Shown here: positions 7,058 through 15,443 of the stretch, piece after piece
How the letters are laid out: every line of letters begins with the position of its first letter
Numbering within the stretch: the stretch's first letter is position 1
Assembly (NCBI GenBank): GCA_045113475.1
Contig: JBGUIY010000068.1
Coordinates: forward strand, 1-48,697
Length of the DNA: 48,697 nt
Source of the DNA: UBA4246 sp045113475
GTDB taxonomy: Bacteria > Bacillota > Clostridia > Christensenellales > Aristaeellaceae
Reading direction: 5' to 3'
Notes under the pieces: generated by a model
What the model saw: only the letters and a program-made list of their open reading frames with translations
Databases searched by the model: none
Told to the model about the DNA's origin: nothing
Translations under genes and position numbers: made by a program

Positions 7058-9292
7058 TCAGTATCCGCGTTCGAACAGCATGTATTCGCTGTCGTTCATC
7101 TGATAGCGCAGCTGCCCGTTCTCCTCCAGGGTCAGGCGCGCCTCGTCGTAGTACATCTGTCCGTTCGTCATCGTCCAGGTCTTGCCGCCGTCGGGGATGA
7201 TGTAGACCAGCTCGCCGGTGCCGTCGGCCTTCAGCGTCAGCCTCATGTCGATGTTCAGCTTCGCCGGATCCAGGGATACGCCGCCCGTGACCATCGCCAC
7301 GCCGCGCCACGTGCCCAGATAGGGCTCCACCGGGGATACCGGCGCGGGCGCCGGCGTCACCGTTACCGGGACGGGGGGCTCGGTATCGCGCTCAAAGATG
7401 AAGCAGCTGATTTCCGCTTTGTTATATTGCAGGGTGCCGTCATTCAGCAGGAAGAGCGGGATGCCGTTGTAGCGGAACTGACCGTCCACGATCATCCAGC
7501 TGCCGCCGCCGTCGGGGAAGCCTACGGTCAGCTCGCCGGTGCCGTCGGCGTTCAGCACCAGCGACAGCTCGATGCCCGACGCGGCGGGGTCGACAGACAT
7601 ACCGCCCGCGACGATCGCGATGCCGCGCCACCGGCCGATGTATTCAGCAGGATCGATCAGCGGGGGCTCCGGCGTGGGCGCGGGGGTCGGCACGGCCGTC
7701 GGTACCGGCGTGGGTACGGCGGTCGGGACTGCCGTTGGCACCGGCGTAGGCACGGGCGTGGGGACCGCCGTAGGAACTGCGGTAGGGATCGCAGTGGGGA
7801 CTGCGGTGGGAACCGGCGTGGGTTCCGCGGTGGGTTCGGGCGTCCGGACGGGGCGGATCACCGGCAATGCCGTGGCGGGGAAAGAGGGAAAGACCGCCGG
7901 CGCTTTGGTCGGCTCGGAGGTCTGGACGGGAGCGGAAGCCGGCGCCGCTGTCGCCGGGAAAATCGGCCAGAGGGGCCTGGGGGTGTCAGGCGAGGGCTCC
8001 GCGGTCGGTTCGGGCGTAGGCACGGACGTGGGGACTGCCGTAGGAGCTGCGGTGGGGACTGCGGTTGGAACGGGCGTCGGTTCGGGCGTTGGCACAGGTG
8101 TGGGCACCGGCGTCGGTTCCGGCGTGGGCTCGGGGGTCGGGGTCGCCGCCGGGCGCGGCGTCAGCCTGGGCAGGGGCTGCACGGCGCGTCCTGCCGGCGC
8201 GTCGATGCCCAGCGCGGCCAGCGCCGTCTGCGCCTGGGCGATGTCCGCGTCCGTCGCGTTCCAGCCCAGGAGCACCTGCTCGATCTTCGCGTCTTCAAAG
8301 GCGTCTGCCGGCATTTCCGGCACGGACGTCCCCGCGAAAGTCAGCGCGCCGATCTTCATGTCCGAGAAGGCCTCGCTGCCGACCTCTTTCAGCGACGCCG
8401 GAAGCGTGAACTCGGACATCGAAACGTAGGTGAAGGCGTCTCCGTCGATTTTGACGAGGCCCTCGGGCAGTATCACGCTTTCGACGTAGCTGCCCCTGAA
8501 GCACCCGTAACCGATCTCCTTCACGGTATCCGGCAGGACCGCCTGATAAATGTTCAGGTTGCCCTCGTTGAAAGCGTAGTTGCCGATACGGGTGACGGGC
8601 ACGCCGTCGATCTCCGGCGGTATGATCACGTTGACCGCAGCGCCGCTGTATAGTTTGATTTCCCCTTTTCCGGGATCGAAATCAAAGCACTCCGCCGGGG
8701 TATAATCCGGGATGACGGCGTTCCGTCCACTGGGCTGAACGTTCAGCCCTTCGGGCAGCGTACGCAGATACGCCTCCATCTGGTCGTCCGGCACGTAGAG
8801 CACAAAATCCGAAGGCAGGCTCCTGAAGGAGCCGCTTTTGAGCACCGGCACGGGGCCCGTGAAGGTGACCGACTTCAGCGCTTTGTCGAAGGCAAAGCAG
8901 CTTTCGCCGACATAGCAGAGGTTTGCCGGCAGCGTGATTTCCGTCAGCAGAGGACAGCCGTTGAAATTGCCGCCCGCGATGGCGCCCAGGCTGTCGGGCA
9001 GTATGACCTCCGTCAGCGCGGAGGTCTTGTACGTCGCCGAATCGCCGATCGACTGGATGCCCTCTTCAAAACGCAGTGAAGTCACGCTGCCGTTGTTCAT
9101 GAATACCGCGCGCTGTACCGTCGTGACCGGTTTGCCGCCGATCTCGGCGGGCACCGTCACGTCGCCGCCGGGGCCGGTATACTTGGTGATCCGGTTGCGG
9201 CTGTCAACGGTGTAGTCTTCGTCCGCCAGCGCCGTGCAGAATACGCAGCAGAGGCAGAGGGCCAGGGTGAGCAGCAGGATCGTTTTTTTCAT
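7058..9292 (-). CDS. secreted BspA-type LRR protein with Pro-Thr linker
   Basis: A 744-residue exported protein. The start is MKKTILLL, with GGAGGG upstream; a longer in-frame start adds 17 residues without a ribosome site. Residues 1-23 form a signal peptide. Residues about 25-345 contain BspA/TpLRR-type repeats (TEVILPDSLG, ESVILPEGLVKI, SEFTLPASLKEV). Residues about 377-545 are a low-complexity linker of PTPVPT/PTAVPT units. Two tandem copies of an 85-residue beta-rich domain follow: 551-635 (YIGRWRGIAIV) and 658-742 (YLGTWRGVAMV), possibly lipocalin-like. No LPXTG motif or SLH domain is seen, so the anchoring mode is unknown. BspA-type LRRs often bind host or matrix proteins; that role here is inference. 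Confidence 0.85.
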   Translation of the reverse strand: MKKTILLLTLALCLCCVFCTALADEDYTVDSRNRITKYTGPGGDVTVPAEIGGKPVTTVQRAVFMNNGSVTSLRFEEGIQSIGDSATYKTSALTEVILPDSLGAIAGGNFNGCPLLTEITLPANLCYVGESCFAFDKALKSVTFTGPVPVLKSGSFRSLPSDFVLYVPDDQMEAYLRTLPEGLNVQPSGRNAVIPDYTPAECFDFDPGKGEIKLYSGAAVNVIIPPEIDGVPVTRIGNYAFNEGNLNIYQAVLPDTVKEIGYGCFRGSYVESVILPEGLVKIDGDAFTYVSMSEFTLPASLKEVGSEAFSDMKIGALTFAGTSVPEMPADAFEDAKIEQVLLGWNATDADIAQAQTALAALGIDAPAGRAVQPLPRLTPRPAATPTPEPTPEPTPVPTPVPTPEPTPVPTAVPTAAPTAVPTSVPTPEPTAEPSPDTPRPLWPIFPATAAPASAPVQTSEPTKAPAVFPSFPATALPVIRPVRTPEPTAEPTPVPTAVPTAIPTAVPTAVPTPVPTPVPTAVPTAVPTPVPTAVPTPAPTPEPPLIDPAEYIGRWRGIAIVAGGMSVDPAASGIELSLVLNADGTGELTVGFPDGGGSWMIVDGQFRYNGIPLFLLNDGTLQYNKAEISCFIFERDTEPPVPVTVTPAPAPVSPVEPYLGTWRGVAMVTGGVSLDPAKLNIDMRLTLKADGTGELVYIIPDGGKTWTMTNGQMYYDEARLTLEENGQLRYQMNDSEYMLFERGY
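7664..8160. repeat. coding tandem repeats for Pro-Thr linker
   Basis: Two tracts (about 7664-7845 and 7985-8160) of 12-base degenerate units encode PTxVPTxP-like repeats of the LRR protein. A less regular segment separates them. Such tracts tend to expand and contract. Confidence 0.8.
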
Positions 9293-9382
9293 GGTACGTC
9301 CCTCCAGTCGTGTCGGCCGTTCAGCAAACGATTTTAAGTACATTGAAAGGGTTCCGTTCTGCTTTTCGGGTTTTTGTGACGC

Positions 9383-9411
9383 TTGACGCGGGAATAAAGG
9401 CAGTATATAAT
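9383..9411 (+). promoter_or_regulatory. sigma-A type promoter
   Basis: TTGACG (9383-9388), a 17-base spacer and a perfect TATAAT (9406-9411), 29 bases before the ATG of the small membrane protein. Confidence 0.85.
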
Positions 9412-9440
9412 CAGTCTGAATTCAGAAAGGGGGCGGTCCC

Positions 9441-9647
9441 ATGCGGGAAAAGCCGAAGCGGTATGTGGTCATCCTTCATGGCGTTATGGCTGTGCTGGGC
9501 CTGACTGCGCTGGTTCTGGGGATCCGGAACGGCGATTTTTTAAAGTGGTCCGCAAAGAATGTGCTGCAGATATTCACGTTCGGGGCTTGGCCCGTCATCT
9601 TTGCCGCGGATCTGAAAGAATACCTGGCGGGCAAACGCAAACAATAG
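9441..9647 (+). CDS. small membrane protein of unknown function
   Basis: A 68-residue protein, MREKPKRYVVI onward, with a hydrophobic segment at about residues 8-27 and a second, weaker one near 40-56, and basic ends (KPKR and KRKQ). The AAAGGGGG site at 9426-9433 and a near-perfect promoter make it likely to be expressed as a single-gene unit. I do not recognise a family. A terminator follows immediately. Confidence 0.72.
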   Translation: MREKPKRYVVILHGVMAVLGLTALVLGIRNGDFLKWSAKNVLQIFTFGAWPVIFAADLKEYLAGKRKQ

Positions 9648-9648
9648 A

Positions 9649-9684
9649 AGGGCGGCCGTGATCTGACGCGGCCGCTCTTTATTT
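9649..9684. terminator. terminator shared by convergent genes
   Basis: A GCGGCCG/CGGCCGC stem (9652-9658 with 9669-9675) is followed on the plus strand by TCTTTATTT. On the minus strand it is followed by CTTCTATT, so it may also end the acetyltransferase transcript less efficiently. Confidence 0.72.
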
Positions 9685-9701
9685 GGCCGCGCCGGGGAGG
9701 A

Positions 9702-10208
9702 TCACACCTTCATCCCCAGTTCCAGCATCAGCTCGTCCTCGAAAGCGCTGAACCCTGTCAGCGACATGCCCTGCAGCTGCAGGAAGCGCACGGCTCCCGC
9801 GTTGATGCCGGACACGTACGCCCGCAGGGAGACGGCGCCGGCGCTTTTCGCCATGGTGCGCACCCGGGAGACCAGCAGGGAGCCGTATCCCCGGCGGCGG
9901 TATTCGTCCTCCACCAGCAGGTTGGTGATGCGGGCCACCCGGCCCTCGTGCTCCATGGCCAACTCCGCGTAGCCCACGCGCTCGCCCGCGTTGTCGATCA
10001 GGGTGACCACGCGGGCGTCCATCAGGCGCGGGTCGTAGATGCGCGTGATGTAGTCCACATGCCTGCGCGGCATGGGAACGACGTTCAGGCGCGCCTCAAA
10101 GCCGTTTTCCGTCTGGGCCAGTTCCGGCACGAAGCAGGCGGAGGTATCGAAGATATAGCGCAGCTCGCCGCCGGCAAACTCCGCCTTGGGCAGTTCAAGA
10201 AAGCGCAT
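9702..10208 (-). CDS. GNAT family N-acetyltransferase
   Basis: A 168-residue cytoplasmic protein of the GNAT fold. The acetyl-CoA binding loop is visible as VEDEYRRRGYGSLLV near residues 103-117, followed by the AKSAGAVSLRAYVSG strand. Family members move an acetyl group from acetyl-CoA to an amine; the substrate cannot be deduced. The ATG at 10208 lies two bases after the stop of the nucleotidyltransferase gene, so translational coupling is likely. A longer frame running upstream is only a shadow of that gene. Confidence 0.85.
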   Translation of the reverse strand: MRFLELPKAEFAGGELRYIFDTSACFVPELAQTENGFEARLNVVPMPRRHVDYITRIYDPRLMDARVVTLIDNAGERVGYAELAMEHEGRVARITNLLVEDEYRRRGYGSLLVSRVRTMAKSAGAVSLRAYVSGINAGAVRFLQLQGMSLTGFSAFEDELMLELGMKV

Positions 10209-10210
10209 GA

Positions 10211-11119
10211 TCAGTCGAGGCTTTCCGGATAGTCGCCCTTGTCGTGCAGGGCCTTGAGGGCGGCCTGCACCGTGGCCTTGTCCTCGTGGTAGGTGATGCC
10301 GAACCAGACCGCGTTGGTCTCCAGCACCTCCACGGGCAGGCTGACTTCGTGCATCAGCTGGTCCACCAGCGCGGGCAGCACGTATTCTTTCTTCAGGGGA
10401 TTGCCCTCGGGACTGTTCAGGAAGTCCGCGAAGTGGGCTTCCGCCGTTTCGAAATACCAGGGGGTGAAGCCCCAGAAGTTCATGGATACCAGGGCGTTTT
10501 CCTTCAGCGGGACGCCGGCGGGATCGTTCTCGAAGTCCTTGATCACGCCGTCGGTGTCGCGCTTGATCTTGTAGGTCTCGGTGACCTTCACGAGGTGGCC
10601 GGATTCGTCCGTGTCGCACACGCCGCGGGTGACCGTGCCGTTTTCGGAAATGGTGTTCTTCAGGTAATAGGCCACCATGGAGGCCTTTTCGCGCTCGTTC
10701 TGCATGCGGTGCAGGCAGTCCGCCATGGCCTGGAAGGCGTCCTTGCCGTAATAGTCGTCCGCGTTGATGACCGCGAAGGGCTCGTGGATCACGTCTTTCG
10801 CCACCAGCACCGCGTGCACGGTGCCGTAGGGCTTGGTGCGCTCAGCCGGGGCTTCGAAGCCCGCGGGCAGGCTGTCATACTCCTGATAGGCGTAGTGGAC
10901 CTCGACCTTTTTCGCGATCTTGTCGCCGATCATCTGGCGGAAGATCTCGTCCATGGATTTGCGGATGACGAAGACCACCTTGTCAAAACCGGCCTGCAGC
11001 GCGTCGTAGATGGAGTATTCCATCAGGATCTCCCCGTGGGGGCCGATGCGGTCGATCTGCTTATTGCCGCCGTAGCGGGAACCCAGTCCCGCTGCCATGA
11101 TCAGAAGCGTCGTTTTCAT
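10211..11119 (-). CDS. sugar-phosphate nucleotidyltransferase-like protein
   Basis: A 302-residue protein of the NTP-transferase fold. The N-terminal signature MAAGLGSRYGGNKQ corresponds to the nucleotide-binding GxGxR...K loop, and AVINADDYYGKDAF contains the metal-binding Asp region. Family members couple a sugar phosphate to a nucleotide, giving for example UDP- or GDP-sugars; this divergent branch has no confirmed substrate. The start has a CGGAGGAAA site. It is followed at two bases by the GNAT gene and preceded by an aldo/keto reductase 81 bases upstream, so the three may form one operon. Confidence 0.82.
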   Translation of the reverse strand: MKTTLLIMAAGLGSRYGGNKQIDRIGPHGEILMEYSIYDALQAGFDKVVFVIRKSMDEIFRQMIGDKIAKKVEVHYAYQEYDSLPAGFEAPAERTKPYGTVHAVLVAKDVIHEPFAVINADDYYGKDAFQAMADCLHRMQNEREKASMVAYYLKNTISENGTVTRGVCDTDESGHLVKVTETYKIKRDTDGVIKDFENDPAGVPLKENALVSMNFWGFTPWYFETAEAHFADFLNSPEGNPLKKEYVLPALVDQLMHEVSLPVEVLETNAVWFGITYHEDKATVQAALKALHDKGDYPESLD

Positions 11120-11200
11120 ATTCGTTTCCTCCGTGCGAACCGATATTCGCAGGCTGTGCGCCTGCCGTATATTTGCGAACCGCGCTTATACAGTGCGCGG

Positions 11201-12343
11201 TCAGCTTTCTGATGTCTCCAGCACCGCCGCGCTCTCCTTCAGCAGCCGGATGACGGGCAGCTGCTGCGGGCACGCGGCCTCGCACTGCCCGCAGGCGATG
11301 CAGTCCGTCGCCCGTCCGTGCTCCTTCGTCGCGTTCCGGTAACGCCGGCGGGAGGCTTCGGTGGTGTTATAGATCAGGTGCTCGTTCATCGCCCGGAAGA
11401 TATCCGGGATCGGGATATTCATCGGGCAGCCGTCCACACAGTAGCGGCAGGCGGTGCAGCCGATGCTCTTCACGCTCATCAGCGCCCGGCGAGCCTGTTC
11501 CACCACGGCCAGCTGTCCGGCGTTCAGGCCGGTGAAGCCGGTCATGGTCTTCAGGTTGTCGCGCATCTGGTCAATGGCGGACATGCCGGACAGCACCGTC
11601 AGCACGCCCTCCTGCGAGGCAGCAAACCGCAGTGCCCAGCTGGCGGGGGAGGCCTCCGGATCGGCGGCGGTCAGCACGTCGCGCACGCGCTCTGGCGGGT
11701 TGGCCAGGGTCCCGCCCTTTACCGGCTCCATGACCACCACCGGTTTGCCGTGCGCACGCGCCACTTCGTAGCAGCGCCGGGAGGCGACACGGCTGTCCTC
11801 CCAGTCCGCGTAGTTGATCTGCAGCTGCACGAATTCAGCGTCGGGGTGTTCGGTCAGCAGCCGGTCGAGCAGCTCGGGGCCGGCGTGGAAAGAGAAGCCC
11901 CAGTGCCTGATCAGGCCTTCCGCCTTCATCCTGGCGGCAAAGTCCCAGATGCGGTATTCGTCGTACATGGGCAGGTTGCCCAGGCCGACGGCGTGGAGCA
12001 GATAAAAGTCGAAATATCCGGCTTCGGTGCGTTCCAGGCTGGTAAAGAGCTGGCGCTCCGCGGCCTCACGGTTTTCCGCCACCCGGGCGTTCAGCTTGGT
12101 CGCCAGCAGGAAGCGCTCCCGCGGATACCGCCGCACCAGCGCGTCCCGGGCCGCCTCCTCCGACAGGCCGCCGTCATACACGAAAGCGGTGTCAAAGTAG
12201 TTGAAGCCCTTCTCCAGGAACAGATCCGTCATTTCCATGATCTGCTCGATATCCATGGCGCCGTCTTCACGCCTGGGCAGGCGCATCAGCCCGAAGCCAA
12301 GCTTTCCGATCCCGTTTATCTCCAGCTCGCTCAGCAAGACCAT
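11201..12343 (-). CDS. aldo/keto reductase with C-terminal 4Fe-4S domain (paralogue)
   Basis: A 380-residue oxidoreductase with the same architecture as the gene at 4711-5832. The aldo/keto reductase barrel has FDTAFVYDGG, LATKLNA and EPVKGGTLAN, and the C-terminal ferredoxin-like domain has CTACRYCVDGCP and CIACGQCEAACP. The start MVLLSEL is preceded by AAGGAGG; the longer in-frame start is less well placed. A good promoter lies at 12392-12420. The two paralogues are alike across their full length, pointing to gene duplication. Substrate unknown. Confidence 0.88.
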   Translation of the reverse strand: MVLLSELEINGIGKLGFGLMRLPRREDGAMDIEQIMEMTDLFLEKGFNYFDTAFVYDGGLSEEAARDALVRRYPRERFLLATKLNARVAENREAAERQLFTSLERTEAGYFDFYLLHAVGLGNLPMYDEYRIWDFAARMKAEGLIRHWGFSFHAGPELLDRLLTEHPDAEFVQLQINYADWEDSRVASRRCYEVARAHGKPVVVMEPVKGGTLANPPERVRDVLTAADPEASPASWALRFAASQEGVLTVLSGMSAIDQMRDNLKTMTGFTGLNAGQLAVVEQARRALMSVKSIGCTACRYCVDGCPMNIPIPDIFRAMNEHLIYNTTEASRRRYRNATKEHGRATDCIACGQCEAACPQQLPVIRLLKESAAVLETSES

Positions 12344-12391
12344 CCGTCCTCCTTCACAAGTCTTTGCAACGGCACACAATCATCCGTTTAC

Positions 12392-12420
12392 ATTGTACAC
12401 GTTCTGCAAAGGTTTTTCAA
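12392..12420 (-). promoter_or_regulatory. sigma-A type promoter for the second reductase
   Basis: On the minus strand TTGAAA (12420-12415), a 17-base spacer and TACAAT (12397-12392), about 50 bases before the start codon. Confidence 0.75.
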
Positions 12421-12471
12421 GAGGGATGCGCCCGAATCACAGGGCGGAACGTGCGTGCGGCGGATCCGGCG

Positions 12472-12500
12472 TTGACCGCGCGGGGAAATCCGATTATAAT
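12472..12500 (+). promoter_or_regulatory. sigma-A type promoter
   Basis: TTGACC (12472-12477), a 17-base spacer and TATAAT (12495-12500), 66 bases before the PIG-L gene start. Confidence 0.85.
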
Positions 12501-12566
12501 AATGAAGCCGTCCGGACTGCCGGAGGGCATGAGCCCAATTATTTATTTCGAAGGACATCACGCGAT

Positions 12567-13778
12567 ATGAAGAAATGGATCGGTTTGGGCCTGCTGTGCC
12601 TGCTCCTGCTCGCAGGCGCGGCCATGGCGCAGGAGGCGGAGGATATCACGGCGCAGGCGAAGGTGAAGGCCTCGTCCCTGGATAAGCGATTTAAGACCTA
12701 TGCCATGGAATGCTCCCTGGACCGCGATTATACCACGCAGTGGCGGAGCAAGAAGGAGCGCAGGGCCAACCTGGAGATCACGTCCCAGGAACCAGTGTAC
12801 GGTATTTATTTCTGCAGCGGCATGGAAGCGCCGGAGCCCTGGGTGGTGGAGGTGCTGGACGGCAAAAGTTGGACGGTGGCCGCCCGGGCCGACGGGGTGT
12901 ACGGGCACGAGTACCTGGCGCTGGAGGGCCTGACGCACTTCCGCATCCGGCTGGAGACCACGGCGCTCAAGGTGTTTGCCGTCAACGAGCTGTTCCTGCT
13001 CGGCGAGGGCGACGTGCCCGGCTGGGTGCAGCGCTGGGAGCCGCCGGTGGAAAAAGCCGATCTGATGATCCTGGTCGGCCATCCGGACGACGAGATGCTG
13101 TTCTTCGGCGGCATGATCCCCACCTATGCCGGGGAAAAGGGCATGAAGGTGGTGGTCTGCTACCTGACCTGCAATTATCCCAGCCGCCGCAGCGAACTGC
13201 TGAACGGCCTGTGGTACTGCGGGGTGCGCAATTATCCCGACATTGGCAATTTCTGGGACAAGTATTCCCTGAAGCTGAACACCCAGTACGCTACCTGGGG
13301 CAAGGCCACCGTGCTGAGCTACGTGACCAATCTCATCCGGCGTTATAAGCCCGAGGTCATCGCCACGCAGGACGTGAACGGCGAATACGGCCACGGCGCG
13401 CACCGGGTCTGCGCGGACGCCTGCCTGCAGTGCGTGACACTGGCAGCCGACGCCTCGAAATATAAGCCCAGCGCCCAGCAGTGGGGCGTATGGCAGCCGA
13501 AAAAGCTGTATATCCACATGTATAAGAAAAACCAGGTGGAGTTCGACTGGGATATCCCGCTGGCATCCCAGGGCGGCATGACCGGCTACGAGACGGCGGT
13601 CGAGGCGTACAAGCTGTATGTGTCCCAGCAGCAGCCCCAGTACAAGGTAGAACCCAGGGACAGCGCGAAGAGCTGCTACCTCTTCGGCCTGGCTTACACG
13701 GCCGTCGGCCCGGATACCGGCAACGATCCTTTTGAAAACATCGATCCGAAGACCCTGACGAACTGGCGGGGCGACTGA
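12567..13778 (+). CDS. secreted PIG-L family deacetylase
   Basis: A 403-residue exported protein. Residues 1-21 form a signal peptide (MKKWIGLGLLCLLLLAG then AMAQ). Residues about 28-150 look like a discoidin or carbohydrate-binding beta-sandwich domain (SLDRDYTTQWRSKKER, AVNELFLLGEG). The PIG-L deacetylase domain follows, with the metal and catalytic motif GHPDDEMLFFGG and the later HGAHRVCADA histidine. Family members remove acetyl groups from N-acetylglucosamine-type sugars or small glycoconjugates. The ATG at 12567 follows GAAGGA and lies below the promoter; a longer frame upstream has no support. It meets a GH43 enzyme tail to tail, suggesting extracellular glycan processing as a theme. 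Confidence 0.87.
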   Translation: MKKWIGLGLLCLLLLAGAAMAQEAEDITAQAKVKASSLDKRFKTYAMECSLDRDYTTQWRSKKERRANLEITSQEPVYGIYFCSGMEAPEPWVVEVLDGKSWTVAARADGVYGHEYLALEGLTHFRIRLETTALKVFAVNELFLLGEGDVPGWVQRWEPPVEKADLMILVGHPDDEMLFFGGMIPTYAGEKGMKVVVCYLTCNYPSRRSELLNGLWYCGVRNYPDIGNFWDKYSLKLNTQYATWGKATVLSYVTNLIRRYKPEVIATQDVNGEYGHGAHRVCADACLQCVTLAADASKYKPSAQQWGVWQPKKLYIHMYKKNQVEFDWDIPLASQGGMTGYETAVEAYKLYVSQQQPQYKVEPRDSAKSCYLFGLAYTAVGPDTGNDPFENIDPKTLTNWRGD

Positions 13779-15128
13779 TCACTTCAGAAATACGAACTCT
13801 TCCAGCTCGAAGAGGGGCTTCCCTTCGAAGAACTGGCCCATCCAGCCCTCGACGCGGTGGTCGGCTTTCAGGTAAAGCGCGTGCCGGCCCGTGACGGGGG
13901 CTGTTTTGGTGCGGTAAACGCCGTCGCCCGCGCCGACGGCGCACATGCCGATCTCTTTGCCGTCGGGGGCGTCCAGCAGCACATGGACGCGGCAGGGCGT
14001 GCCGCAGCCGCGGGTCTTCAGGGCGATCGTCATGGGTTCGCCGGTATGGTCCTCGCCGAAATCGAAGTATTTGTATCCCATCACGCAGCCGTCGGTGACG
14101 CCTGTGACGACCCGGGTGAACAGGTCCAGCTCGGTCACGTAGCATCCGCCCGTCAGCACGCAGGCGATCTCCGCTTTGGTGATCTGATAGGGATTCAGCG
14201 CGTCCTCGAAGCCCAGTGAGGTCATCTCCACCGGCGGAATGGTGCCGTCGGGCAGGATCTCGATTTTCTCCACGCAGGCGCGGCGGGACATGATGGTGTT
14301 GTTGGTCATGCGGTGGTAGAACACGTACCACTGCCCGTTGATGCAGGCCACGGAGCCGTGGTTGTTGCCGGCAGGATAGTCCACGCCGTTGTCGATGATG
14401 AAGCCGCGGTAGATAAAGGGCCCCCGCGGGCTGTCGGCGGTGGCGTAGGCCAGGCGGCTGCCCCGGCGGGGAGAATAGATCAGGTAATAGCGGCCATTGA
14501 TTTTCCGCGGGGAGCTGGCCTCATAGAACCGCCGCTCCGGGGGCATGGCTTCCGCGTCGTCCACCGCTGGTCCCATCAGGGTGCCGGGCAGCACTTCGCA
14601 CATGCTGTCCGGATCCAGCTCGTTCATCCAGGATTTCTCAAAGCCGTAATATACATATACCCGGCCGTCTTCATCCACCAGCACGCCGGCGTCGTTGAAG
14701 ATGCCGTCATCGCCGACTTCCGCGTCCGCCTCCGCTCCGTTTTCCTTTGTATAACGGTAGGAGGAGAGCAGGCGGAAGGGCCCTTCGGGCCGGTCCGAAA
14801 CGCCGACTGCGCCTTTGGAGCCGACGATATAGGCATAGAGATAGTATTTCCCGTCTTTTTCGACCACGTCCGGCGCGAAGAGGGCGTGATCCGTCCAGGG
14901 CGTGTCCGCGGGCCTTCCGGAAGCGGACGGCAGGGTGCGGAAGCTGTCCCCGTGGCAGCGCCAGTGGTTCAGATCGTTCACGTCCGCCGACCAGACCTTG
15001 AGCTTGTGATCGCAGAAGCTTTCCCCGGACGCCCGGTCGTGGGAGCCGTACAGATACACGCGGTTCCCGAACACCCGTGGCTCCCCGTCCGGAATGTATT
15101 CCCATAAAGGCAAAAACGGATTGGGCAT
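13779..15128 (-). CDS. GH43 family glycoside hydrolase
   Basis: A 449-residue five-bladed beta-propeller enzyme of the GH43 type, with no signal peptide. Plausible catalytic landmarks are YIPDGEPRVF (general base Asp region), DDGIFNDAGVLVDEDG (pKa-modulating Asp region) and RFYEASSPRKINGRYYLIYS (general acid Glu region). The C-terminal 130 residues are beta-rich and may be a CBM6-like carbohydrate-binding module. GH43 enzymes release arabinose, xylose or galactose from plant polysaccharides; the exact activity is unknown. The start has AAGGAGG upstream and a promoter at 15198-15226. Its stop codon is directly adjacent to that of the PIG-L gene. Confidence 0.87.
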   Translation of the reverse strand: MPNPFLPLWEYIPDGEPRVFGNRVYLYGSHDRASGESFCDHKLKVWSADVNDLNHWRCHGDSFRTLPSASGRPADTPWTDHALFAPDVVEKDGKYYLYAYIVGSKGAVGVSDRPEGPFRLLSSYRYTKENGAEADAEVGDDGIFNDAGVLVDEDGRVYVYYGFEKSWMNELDPDSMCEVLPGTLMGPAVDDAEAMPPERRFYEASSPRKINGRYYLIYSPRRGSRLAYATADSPRGPFIYRGFIIDNGVDYPAGNNHGSVACINGQWYVFYHRMTNNTIMSRRACVEKIEILPDGTIPPVEMTSLGFEDALNPYQITKAEIACVLTGGCYVTELDLFTRVVTGVTDGCVMGYKYFDFGEDHTGEPMTIALKTRGCGTPCRVHVLLDAPDGKEIGMCAVGAGDGVYRTKTAPVTGRHALYLKADHRVEGWMGQFFEGKPLFELEEFVFLK

Positions 15129-15197
15129 GGATGCGGCCTCCTTTGCCGTTCAGCCGGCCGGGCCTGATGCCGCCGGCGTTTCTGATTATTACTGGTT

Positions 15198-15226
15198 ATT
15201 ATATAAAAAACACCGCCGCGGCGCAA
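15198..15226 (-). promoter_or_regulatory. promoter for GH43 gene
   Basis: On the minus strand TTGCGC (15226-15221), a 17-base spacer and TATAAT (15203-15198), 70 bases before the start codon. Confidence 0.65.
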
Positions 15227-15328
15227 GACCAGGATGTGCTTTCGGGCATTGCTTTTTGGCGGCGGTTTTTGTATTGCCTTTACAGCTGATGCGAGGCGTT
15301 TTCAGGTGTCCTGAATGCCTGCAAACGA

Positions 15329-15357
15329 TTGACAGTCCTTGATTCGCGTGTTATAAT
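15329..15357 (+). promoter_or_regulatory. consensus sigma-A promoter
   Basis: A perfect TTGACA (15329-15334), a 17-base spacer and a perfect TATAAT (15352-15357), upstream of the Cof-type HAD gene. Confidence 0.9.
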
Positions 15358-15380
15358 CCTCATGAATTAAACGGACGAAA

Positions 15381-15415
15381 AGCAACCGGAATTTATCCGG
15401 TGTTGCTGCTTTTTG
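15381..15415 (+). terminator. terminator-like hairpin in the HAD gene leader
   Basis: Arms AGCAACCGGA (15381-15390) and TCCGGTGTTGCT (15396-15407) pair with a two-base bulge, followed by GCTTTTTG. It lies between a consensus promoter and the start codon, so it may act as an attenuator. Confidence 0.6.
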
Positions 15416-15443
15416 TTCTGTTATCAGCGATATTGGAGGATAT

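Larger units (their letters stand above)
15129..15443. other. divergent promoter region between GH43 and HAD genes
   Basis: No gene is seen. It holds a minus-strand promoter for GH43 (15198-15226), a plus-strand promoter for the HAD gene (15329-15357) and a leader hairpin with T tract (15381-15415). Confidence 0.65.

Noticed and set aside
7664..8160. Regularly spaced repeats that could be mistaken for a CRISPR array
   Set aside because: They are 12-base coding units in frame with the LRR protein, with no unique spacers and no cas genes.
6557..8653. 698-codon plus-strand frame
   Set aside because: Antisense to malic enzyme and the LRR protein; the Arg-Gly repeats are the complement of the Pro-Thr tract.
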